This document shows positions 35,812 through 43,139 of a DNA stretch of 64,000 bases, piece after piece. Origin of the DNA: Mixta sp031457955 (GTDB taxonomy: Bacteria > Pseudomonadota > Gammaproteobacteria > Enterobacterales > Enterobacteriaceae); assembly GCF_031457955.1 (NCBI RefSeq), contig NZ_JAVDXN010000003.1, positions 124,001 through 188,000 on the forward strand. Reading direction: 5' to 3'. Position numbers and translations under genes: made by a program. The stretch's first letter is position 1. Every line of letters begins with the position of its first letter. The notes under the pieces are model-generated. The model saw nothing but the letters and a program-made list of their open reading frames with translations, was not told where the DNA came from and made no database searches.

Positions 35812-37397
35812 TTCCCGGCTGGCTGTGGCCTGGCCTGCTGACCGCCATGCTGCTGGTCGGCGTGGCGCTGCTGGCCTTTGGCGCGCTGTGGTTTAGCGCG
35901 CCGGAAAGCGACTGGCGCAGCCTGCTGCAGGATAGCTATTTGCATCATGTTGTGGCGTTTTCATTTTTGCAGGCGCTGCTCTCCGCCCTGTTGTCGGTAT
36001 TACCGGCGATTCCGCTGGCCCGTGCGCTCTGGCGACGGCGCTTTCCCGGCCGCCAGCTGCTGCTGCGCCTGTGCGCAATGACGCTGGTGCTGCCGGTGCT
36101 GGTGGCGGTGTTCGGCCTGCTGAGCGTATATGGCCGTGAAGGCTGGCTGGCGCAGCTCTGCGCGTTGATCGGCATTCAGTATGACTTTTCCCCCTATGGG
36201 CTACAGGGCATTTTGCTGGCGCATGTGTTTTTCAACCTGCCGCTGGCGACGCGGTTGCTGTTGCAGGCGCTGGAAAATATTCCCGGCGAGCAGCGCCAGC
36301 TGGCGGCCCAGCTCGGTATTGAAGGCTTGCACTTTTTCCGGCTGGTAGAGTGGCCCTGGCTGCGCCGCCAGATTTTACCGGCGGCGGCGCTGATCTTTAT
36401 GCTCTGCTTCGCCAGCTTTGCCACTGTGCTGTCGCTGGGCGGCGGCCCCCAGGCCACCACTATCGAACTGGCGATTTTCCAGGCGCTCAGCTACGACTAT
36501 GATCCCGCCCGCGCCGCGCTGCTCGCGCTGCTGCAAATGGTCTGCTGCCTGGGTTTAGTGATGCTGAGCCAGCGTTTGAGCAAAGCGCTGCCCACCGGCA
36601 ATGTCTCGCTGAACGGCTGGCGCGCGGCCAATCGCCACGCAGGCGCGCGGCTGCGCGATACGCTATGCATTGTGCTGGCGCTGCTGCTTTTACTGCCGCC
36701 GCTGCTGGCGGTGATGGTTGATGGCGTGCATCAGGGCATAAGCGGCCTGTTGCATCAGCCTGCGCTCTGGCAGGCAACCTGGACCTCGCTGCGCATCGCG
36801 CTGGCCGCGGGTCTGCTGACCGTGCTGTTGACCATGCTGCTGCTGTGGAGCAGCCGCGAGCTACGTCAGCGTCAGCGTCTGCTGGCCGGACAAACGCTGG
36901 AAATGAGCGGAATGCTGATCCTCGCCATGCCGGGCATTGTGCTGGCGACCGGCTTCTTTTTACTGCTTAACAACTCGATCGGGCTGCCGCAGCAGGCTGA
37001 CGGCATCGTGATTTTCACCAACGCGCTGATGGCGATCCCCTACGCGATGAAGGTGCTGGAAAACCCTATGTATGACGTTGCCGCACGCTATCAACGCCTC
37101 TGTTTGTCGCTGGATATTCATGGCTGGCAGCGCGTGCGAATCGTTGAGCTAAAGGCGCTGAAGCGGCCGCTGGCTCAGGCGCTGGCTTTTGCCTGCGTGC
37201 TCTCCATCGGTGACTTTGGCGTGGTGGCGCTGTTTGGCAACGCCGATTTCCGCACGCTGCCCTTCTATCTTTATCAGCAGATTGGCGCCTATCGCAGCGC
37301 CGACGGCGCGGTAACGGCGCTGCTGCTGCTGCTGCTCTGCTTTGTTCTGTTCACCCTTATTGAAAAGCTACCGGGGCGCCATGCTAACGCTGACTAA
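35787..37397 (+). CDS. thiP: Thiamine ABC transporter permease
   Basis: ThiP is the inner-membrane permease of the thiamine importer. The 536-residue protein (same as E. coli) is a fused double permease of about twelve membrane helices, each half with an EAA-type loop (AAQLGIEGLHFFRLVEWP and SLDIHGWQRVRIVELK). It overlaps both thiB (25 bases) and thiQ (17 bases). Confidence 0.97.
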   Translation: MATRRQPLIPGWLWPGLLTAMLLVGVALLAFGALWFSAPESDWRSLLQDSYLHHVVAFSFLQALLSALLSVLPAIPLARALWRRRFPGRQLLLRLCAMTLVLPVLVAVFGLLSVYGREGWLAQLCALIGIQYDFSPYGLQGILLAHVFFNLPLATRLLLQALENIPGEQRQLAAQLGIEGLHFFRLVEWPWLRRQILPAAALIFMLCFASFATVLSLGGGPQATTIELAIFQALSYDYDPARAALLALLQMVCCLGLVMLSQRLSKALPTGNVSLNGWRAANRHAGARLRDTLCIVLALLLLLPPLLAVMVDGVHQGISGLLHQPALWQATWTSLRIALAAGLLTVLLTMLLLWSSRELRQRQRLLAGQTLEMSGMLILAMPGIVLATGFFLLLNNSIGLPQQADGIVIFTNALMAIPYAMKVLENPMYDVAARYQRLCLSLDIHGWQRVRIVELKALKRPLAQALAFACVLSIGDFGVVALFGNADFRTLPFYLYQQIGAYRSADGAVTALLLLLLCFVLFTLIEKLPGRHANAD

Positions 37398-38088
37398 TCT
37401 CACCTGGATGTATCACCATTTGCCGATGCGTTTCACGCTGTCGCTGCAGCCGGGCGAACGCGTCGCGGTGCTGGGACCAAGCGGCGCGGGCAAAAGCACC
37501 CTGCTTGCCCTGGTGGCCGGTTTTCTGACGCCGCACAGCGGCAGCATTACGCTGAACAGCACGGATCACACCCACAGCGCGCCCGCCCAGCGTCCTGTTT
37601 CGATGCTGTTTCAGGACAATAATCTTTTTGCGCACCTGACCGTGGCGCAAAACATTGGGCTGGGGCTGCATCCCGGCTTAAAACTGAATGCGACACAGCA
37701 GCAGCAGGTTAAGGCGATTGCCGAGCGGGTCGGGCTGGAAGCCTGTCTCGATCGTTTACCGGGCGCGCTTTCCGGCGGACAGCGCCAGCGGGCAGCGCTG
37801 GCACGCTGCCTGGTGCGGGAAAAACCGCTGCTGCTGCTGGATGAGCCCTTTTCCGCACTCGATCCGGCGCTGCGTCAAGAGATGCTGGCGCTGGTGGATG
37901 AAGTGTGTCGCGAACGTCAGCTTACTTTGCTGATGGTGTCGCACAGCCTGGAAGACGCCGCACAAATTGCCGCACGCAGCGTGCTGGTGGTGGACGGACG
38001 GATTTACTGGGACGGCGCAACCAACATGCTGCTGCGCGGCGAAACCGAGGCGGCGGAAGTGTTGGGCATCAGCGTTAAGAATAGATAA
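37381..38088 (+). CDS. thiQ: Thiamine ABC transporter ATP-binding protein
   Basis: ThiQ energises thiamine import. From ATG 37381 (MLTLTNLTWMYHHLPM) it has 235 residues (232 in E. coli). Walker A GPSGAGKST is at 32–40, the signature is LSGGQRQR, and Walker B is LLLLDEPFSALD. A frame starting 13 codons earlier is rejected because it lies deeper in thiP. It is the last thiBPQ gene; the 76 bases after it hold GGGACGGCAG/CTGCCGTC and CCCGCG/CGCGGG hairpins before convergent yabI. Confidence 0.97.
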   Translation: MLTLTNLTWMYHHLPMRFTLSLQPGERVAVLGPSGAGKSTLLALVAGFLTPHSGSITLNSTDHTHSAPAQRPVSMLFQDNNLFAHLTVAQNIGLGLHPGLKLNATQQQQVKAIAERVGLEACLDRLPGALSGGQRQRAALARCLVREKPLLLLDEPFSALDPALRQEMLALVDEVCRERQLTLLMVSHSLEDAAQIAARSVLVVDGRIYWDGATNMLLRGETEAAEVLGISVKNR

Positions 38089-38164
38089 GCCTGATTAACC
38101 GGGACGGCAGGTCAAAAACGCTGCCGTCTCCCGTTCAGGCCGATTCCCGCGTTCGCGGGGAACC

Positions 38165-38929
38165 TTAACCCACGAACACCTTCCATAACAGCTGGCGGAA
38201 AATCGGCATCATGGGATGAAACTGGATAGCGATCAGGCTGCCCGCGCCAAGCATAAAGCCCAGCGGCGCCAGCCAGCGCAGCCGCTGCACCGGGAGCCAG
38301 CGCGTCGCCCAGTCACGCTGCTTATCGGCACGCCACCAGCGCCAGCATAGCCATGCGCCAAGCCATACCAGCAATGCGACCGCCAGCAATAGCCAGGTAA
38401 AGCCGCCGCTTTGCGCGTCTTTCGGCACATCGATCGCTACTCCAGCCAGGATACCCGGCAGCAGATAGAGCGGCGGCCAGAAGAGACAGCCGATCAGGCT
38501 CGGCGGCAGAAACTTACGCACCGGCAGTTCCAGCATGCCCGCCGCCATCGGAATAAGCGGCCGCGTTGGCCCGACAAAACGCCCGACCAGAATGGTGATC
38601 ATGCTGTGCTGATGCAGGGCATGCTCGGTTTTATCCAGCATCTTTTGATGCTTCTTCAGATAGTGCCAGCGATGCAACGGCCCCTGAAATTTCCAGCCGA
38701 TGCCATAGGAGATCCAGTCGCCCAGCAGGCAACCGACCAGCCCCGCCGCCCAGGCGGGATAGAGCCCCAGCTGACCGCCGCCGACCAGCGCGCCCAGACT
38801 GGCCATCATCACCGTACCGGGCAACAGCAGCCCGACCAGCGCCAGCGACTCCAGAAAGGTCACCAGCGCCACGGCAAACAGCGCCCACTCCAGCGATTGG
38901 GTAATCAGGTGTTCCAGCCAGGCTTCCAT
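38165..38929 (-). CDS. yabI: DedA-family inner membrane protein YabI
   Basis: This is a DedA/VTT-type membrane protein of 254 residues. DedA proteins affect membrane lipid (undecaprenyl phosphate) turnover; the exact role of YabI is not established. It has five to six hydrophobic segments (ALFAVALVTFLESLALVGLLLP first), the glycine-rich LLGDWISYGIGWKFQ and the signature GRFVGPTRPLIPMAAGM. The position after thiQ, in opposite direction, is as in E. coli. Confidence 0.92.
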   Translation of the reverse strand: MEAWLEHLITQSLEWALFAVALVTFLESLALVGLLLPGTVMMASLGALVGGGQLGLYPAWAAGLVGCLLGDWISYGIGWKFQGPLHRWHYLKKHQKMLDKTEHALHQHSMITILVGRFVGPTRPLIPMAAGMLELPVRKFLPPSLIGCLFWPPLYLLPGILAGVAIDVPKDAQSGGFTWLLLAVALLVWLGAWLCWRWWRADKQRDWATRWLPVQRLRWLAPLGFMLGAGSLIAIQFHPMMPIFRQLLWKVFVG

Positions 38930-39121
38930 AAGTATCCTCAGAATAATCTTCGGCTGGATTGTCCTGAGCGGATGTCAGAGCGTCAAGCAATGATTTGTAT
39001 GGGGATATTGACATGAATTGACAACGACTTTACCGCTGTCAAAGAGGCGTAGCACGCTATTCTGCTACAGAAACGCGCGCTGGTCGAAATAATAACAGGC
39101 TGGCGGCTCCGCCTTGCCGGA

Positions 39122-39586
39122 TTAGTTAAAGCCCACCTCAACCAATTCGCCATGCGCTTTTTGTATATAGCGGGTATTATTGAGCCAGTAGCTGACTTCT
39201 CCATCGCGCGTCAGGGTGATGTACATTAACCGGTCTTTTTCGATACAGTTATTCGGCGGGGGCATATCATCAAAGCAAAGGCGATCATATTTCTCTAACG
39301 CTTTGTAACCGTCACCGAAGCGCCAGATAGCGATACTATAGTCACCGGTATCATCAGGTTTAGGGATACCATATTTTTCCTGTAAAAAAAACCTATTACT
39401 TCGCCACCATTCTATTTTTCCTTTGTCACTCCATGGATAACGATCAACTAAAATATCGCTTCTGTTATGGTATTGATGAATAGCAATAATTTTAACTGGC
39501 TGCCATGAGAAAAATAACGCAACAACAATAGCGGCAATAAAAATCGAGAATGAAAATATAAAAAAGCATTTTTTTCGGCAGTTCAT
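39122..39586 (-). CDS. DUF943-family membrane-anchored protein, putative immunity partner
   Basis: The 154-residue protein has a basic N-terminus and one membrane segment at about 6–28 (FFIFSFSIFIAAIVVALFF), with the rest probably periplasmic. The pattern VKIIAIHQ, DKGKIEWWRSN, KYGIPKP, RFGDGY and YDRLCFDDMPPP with NNCIEKD is what I recall of DUF943 proteins from Enterobacterales; a profile search would confirm it. Its ATG overlaps the preceding gene's stop by four bases, so the two are coupled. The region is markedly AT-rich compared with its neighbours and occupies the place where E. coli has ara genes. Function is unknown; an immunity role is inferred from pairing and topology. Confidence 0.75.
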   Translation of the reverse strand: MNCRKKCFFIFSFSIFIAAIVVALFFSWQPVKIIAIHQYHNRSDILVDRYPWSDKGKIEWWRSNRFFLQEKYGIPKPDDTGDYSIAIWRFGDGYKALEKYDRLCFDDMPPPNNCIEKDRLMYITLTRDGEVSYWLNNTRYIQKAHGELVEVGFN

Positions 39587-40425
39587 TTCTTTCCACCACT
39601 CAGGTTGATCACTGCATTCATGTTCGTGAAAAAAGGCTTATATCCATATTTTTCATAACGTTGAAGAACAAACCATATTTTAAAAAACTTAAATTGCCGA
39701 AACTTATCTTTCATAATATCGTTATCATCGAGTCCGAAATGATCCTGAGCCACATATTGAACTTTAGCTTCCCATGAATGGTTATGCACCTGCAATGATA
39801 ACATTTTAATCTCTATAGAGTAGATATCATGCACGGTTATTCCCAGCCCATTAATGCTATCCTCTTTCCTGGCAAATTTTGGAAGTATGGTTGTTTGAAT
39901 AGCAGTATCAAAACTTTGAAACTTTGGTTTAGGAAATTCTTTCTGTTTATAATTTATATTACTATTAACAACGGTTTCGATTACATCAAGAGAAGATTTA
40001 CCCGAATTATCCTCCAGTAGCTGATTTCTTAGCGCCATATCCAGCGCTGCATCACTAAAAGGCGCGCCGTTAGCATACTGCATATGATCAATCATCTTAT
40101 TAATCAGCTGACGATAAGGACTATAAATAGAAAAAGGCCAGCTCAGGCTGCGCATTTCATCAAACAACAGCTGCGCGCAGGCTTGATATGAACAGGCCCC
40201 CGCATTTCTAATGGAATGGGGTGTGTAAAAGCGCGACTGCGGCAAATTAAACGGCGAAAGCCGTACGCCGGTGTAAGGGTTAACTTTCTCTGATACATCG
40301 GTAAGGAAGTAGCGCTTTTGCAACTGGTCAGCCGTCAGGTCGCCATATCGCATATCCGCCGCCGCTCTGTCATTCATTTTTCGTTGGGTAGAGAAAATAG
40401 TACAGGGAAAGGTTAAAGCCGTCAT
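39583..40425 (-). CDS. DUF3289-family protein (YPO3983-like), putative effector
   Basis: The 280-residue protein has no signal peptide or membrane segment. Stretches such as LTFPCTIFSTQRKMND, CAQLLFDEMRSLSWPFSIYS, LGITVHDIYSIEIKMLSL, QDHFGLDDNDIM and FKIWFVLQRYEKYGYKPF match what I remember of DUF3289/YPO3983 proteins. AAGGAGT lies seven bases before the ATG at 40425, a good start. Codon use is AT-leaning (many AAA, ATA, AAT), suggesting transfer. It is followed with a four-base overlap by a DUF943-like membrane protein. Biochemical activity is unknown; a toxin or secreted effector role is inference only. Confidence 0.75.
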   Translation of the reverse strand: MTALTFPCTIFSTQRKMNDRAAADMRYGDLTADQLQKRYFLTDVSEKVNPYTGVRLSPFNLPQSRFYTPHSIRNAGACSYQACAQLLFDEMRSLSWPFSIYSPYRQLINKMIDHMQYANGAPFSDAALDMALRNQLLEDNSGKSSLDVIETVVNSNINYKQKEFPKPKFQSFDTAIQTTILPKFARKEDSINGLGITVHDIYSIEIKMLSLQVHNHSWEAKVQYVAQDHFGLDDNDIMKDKFRQFKFFKIWFVLQRYEKYGYKPFFTNMNAVINLSGGKK

Positions 40426-40572
40426 TCATCGCACTCCTTGCAATGTTGCTTTTATACCGCCGCATCGGGTGCGGTATGGTTAATGACTCACTGATACCGC
40501 TGAAAACAGAAACAGGATGCAAGACCTGTCCTGAAATAAGCTTTCCTTCAGTGGCTTAATACGCCTCAGGCA

Positions 40573-40596
40573 CTGGATAAATAACCATGATATAAT
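40573..40596 (+). promoter_or_regulatory. polB promoter -10 with degenerate LexA-like site
   Basis: A perfect TATAAT lies at 40591–40596, 30 bases before the GTG start of polB. Just upstream CTGG-N8-CCAT (40573–40588) recalls the LexA box CTGT-N8-ACAG but misses on three arm bases, so SOS control is possible, not shown. Confidence 0.4.
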
Positions 40597-40625
40597 GCGC
40601 CTCGTTTCAGAAAAGAGGGGTTCTG

Positions 40626-42986
40626 GTGAGCACTATTCGCGCTGGCTTTTTGCTAACGCGCCACTGGCGCGATACGCCCAACGGCACCGAAATCGTGCTA
40701 TGGCTGGCAACGGATCAGGGTCCGCAGCGTCTGGTGCTGCCGCCCCAGGAATCTGTTGCCTTTTTGCCCGCCGAATACCAGCAGCAGGCGCAGCGGCTGC
40801 TGACTGATGAACGTCACTGGCGGTTAACGCCGCTTGCGCTGAAAGATTTTCGTCAGCGTCCGGTGCTGGGCCTCTATTGTTCTCAGTATCGCCAGCTCCA
40901 GCGGCTGGAAAGGCTGCTGCGCGATAACCAAATTCCGCTGTATGAGGCGGATGTGCGTCCGCCCGACCGCTTCCTGATGGAGCGCTTTATCACCGCGCCG
41001 GTCTGGTTCAGCGGCGAACCCGCAGGCAACGATCTGATTAATGCCCGCCTTAAACCGCATCCCGACTATTGCCCGCCGCTGAAGTGGGCTTCGCTTGATA
41101 TTGAAACCACCCAGCATGGCGAGCTTTATTGTATCGGCGTGGAAGGCTGCGGTCAGCGCATCGTCTGGATGCTGGGGCCGGAAAACGGCGATGCCAGCCA
41201 GCTCGATTTTGAGTTGCACTATGTCGCCAGCCGCCCGCTGCTACTGGAAAAGCTAAACGCCTGGTTTGCCGCGCACGATCCTGACGTCTTAATCGGCTGG
41301 AACGTGGTGCAGTTCGATCTGCGCGTGTTGCAAAAACACGCCGACCGTTATGGCATTCCGCTACGGCTGGGGCGCAATCAGCAGCCGCTGGAGTGGCGCG
41401 AGCATGGCTTTAAGCCCGGCATCTATTTTGCGCAGGCGGCAGGCCGCCTGATTATCGACGGCATCGAGGCGTTGAAATCCGCTTTCTGGAACTTCGACTC
41501 GTTTAGTCTGGAATCGGTTTCGCAGCAGCTGCTGGGCGAAGGCAAGGCGATTAATAATCCGTGGCAGCGGATGGAAGAGATCAATCAGCGCTTCGCCAAC
41601 GATAAACCCGCGCTGGCGCGCTATAACCTGAAGGATTGCGAGCTGGTGACGCGCATCTTCCAGAAAACCGAGCTGATGCCCTTTTTACTGGAGCGCGCCA
41701 GCGTCAACGGCCTGCCGGCGGATCGTCACGGCGGCTCGGTGGCCGCTTTCAGTCAGCTCTATTTTCCCCGTATGCACCGCGCTGGCTTTGTCGCGCCCAA
41801 TCTCGGCGAAATAGCGCCGGAAGCCAGCCCCGGCGGCTATGTGATGGATTCGCGTCCCGGCCTGTATGATTCGGTGCTGGTGCTGGATTATAAAAGCCTC
41901 TATCCCTCGATTATCCGCACTTTTCTGATTGACCCGGTGGGGCTGATCGAAGGGCTGGCGCATCCACAGGATGAGGCTTCGGTGCCCGGTTTTCGGCACG
42001 CGCGCTTTTCGCGTCATAATCACTGTTTGCCCGCGATGGTTAACCAGATATGGCAAGGACGCGAAGAGGCGAAACGCCAGGGCAACCAGCCCTTATCGCA
42101 GGCGCTGAAAATCATTATGAACGCCTTCTATGGCGTGCTGGGCACCAGCGCCTGCCGGTTCTTCGATCCCCGTCTCGCCTCGTCGATTACGCTGCGCGGC
42201 CATGAAATCATGCAGCAGACGCGCCAGCTGATAGAAGCCGAAGGGTTTGACGTTATCTATGGCGATACCGATTCCACCTTTGTCTGGCTGAAGTCATCCC
42301 ATGACAGCGCCAGCGCAGACGCCATCGGACGGCGGCTGGTCAACCATATCAATCAGTGGTGGCACAGCCATCTACAGACGGAATACCAGCTGGAAAGCGC
42401 GCTGGAGCTGGAATATGAAACGCATTTTGTGCGCTTTCTCATGCCCACCATTCGCGGCGCGGAACAAGGCAGCAAAAAACGCTACGCCGGTTTGATTCGC
42501 GAAGGCGATCGCGAACGCATGGTGTTTAAGGGCCTGGAAACAGTACGCACCGACTGGACGCCGCTGGCGCAGCAGTTTCAGCAAGAGCTGTATGGCCGCA
42601 TTTTTCGTGGTCAGCCGTGGCAGGATTATGTTCGCAGCACGGTGCGGCAGCTGCTGGACGGCGAGCTGGATGCGCAGCTGGTGTATAAAAAGCGCCTGCG
42701 GCGTCCGCTGCATGAGTATGAGCGTAATGTGCCGCCGCACGTGCGCGCCGCGCGTCTGGCGGATGAGCAAAATAAAAAGCTGGGACGTCCGTTGCAGTAT
42801 CAAAAAGGCGGCGCGATTCGCTATGTCATCGCCACTTCCGGCCCGGAGCCGCTGGAAGCGCGCACCTCGCCGCTGGACTACGATCATTACTTAATTAAGC
42901 AGCTTCAGCCGGTCGCTGATGGGATATTACCTTTTGTCCAGGCTGACTTTGCTACACTGATTACCGGGCAGCTGGGGCTTTTTTGA
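40626..42986 (+). CDS. polB: DNA polymerase II
   Basis: Pol II is a B-family polymerase with proofreading, used in SOS and replication restart. The 786-residue product (783 in E. coli) begins at a GTG preceded by AGAGGGG. Exonuclease motifs are ASLDIETT and GWNVVQFDLRVL; polymerase motifs are DYKSLYPSIIRTF, the KIIMNAFYGVLG helix and YGDTDSTFVW. In E. coli it follows the ara operon; here it follows the DUF3289/DUF943 unit, transcribed away from it. Confidence 0.98.
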   Translation: MSTIRAGFLLTRHWRDTPNGTEIVLWLATDQGPQRLVLPPQESVAFLPAEYQQQAQRLLTDERHWRLTPLALKDFRQRPVLGLYCSQYRQLQRLERLLRDNQIPLYEADVRPPDRFLMERFITAPVWFSGEPAGNDLINARLKPHPDYCPPLKWASLDIETTQHGELYCIGVEGCGQRIVWMLGPENGDASQLDFELHYVASRPLLLEKLNAWFAAHDPDVLIGWNVVQFDLRVLQKHADRYGIPLRLGRNQQPLEWREHGFKPGIYFAQAAGRLIIDGIEALKSAFWNFDSFSLESVSQQLLGEGKAINNPWQRMEEINQRFANDKPALARYNLKDCELVTRIFQKTELMPFLLERASVNGLPADRHGGSVAAFSQLYFPRMHRAGFVAPNLGEIAPEASPGGYVMDSRPGLYDSVLVLDYKSLYPSIIRTFLIDPVGLIEGLAHPQDEASVPGFRHARFSRHNHCLPAMVNQIWQGREEAKRQGNQPLSQALKIIMNAFYGVLGTSACRFFDPRLASSITLRGHEIMQQTRQLIEAEGFDVIYGDTDSTFVWLKSSHDSASADAIGRRLVNHINQWWHSHLQTEYQLESALELEYETHFVRFLMPTIRGAEQGSKKRYAGLIREGDRERMVFKGLETVRTDWTPLAQQFQQELYGRIFRGQPWQDYVRSTVRQLLDGELDAQLVYKKRLRRPLHEYERNVPPHVRAARLADEQNKKLGRPLQYQKGGAIRYVIATSGPEPLEARTSPLDYDHYLIKQLQPVADGILPFVQADFATLITGQLGLF

Positions 42987-43139
42987 CAGGTGACGAATCC
43001 ATTGCCTTCCAGTACCATAGCGCCCTTCCTGAACTTCACCGCTCCTGAGCACCTGCCAGACACCTTTTTGCCTGGCCGCAACGCTATTGTCCGAGCGGGA
43101 GCATGACATCTGTTATTACGAGAATCGAGCTAAATATCT

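Noticed and set aside
39829..40020. Plus-strand 63-residue frame inside the DUF3289-like gene
   Set aside because: It arises in AT-rich antisense sequence, without a start context or partner.
40573..40588. LexA box for polB
   Set aside because: CTGG-N8-CCAT departs from CTGT-N8-ACAG at several arm positions; kept only as a weak note.
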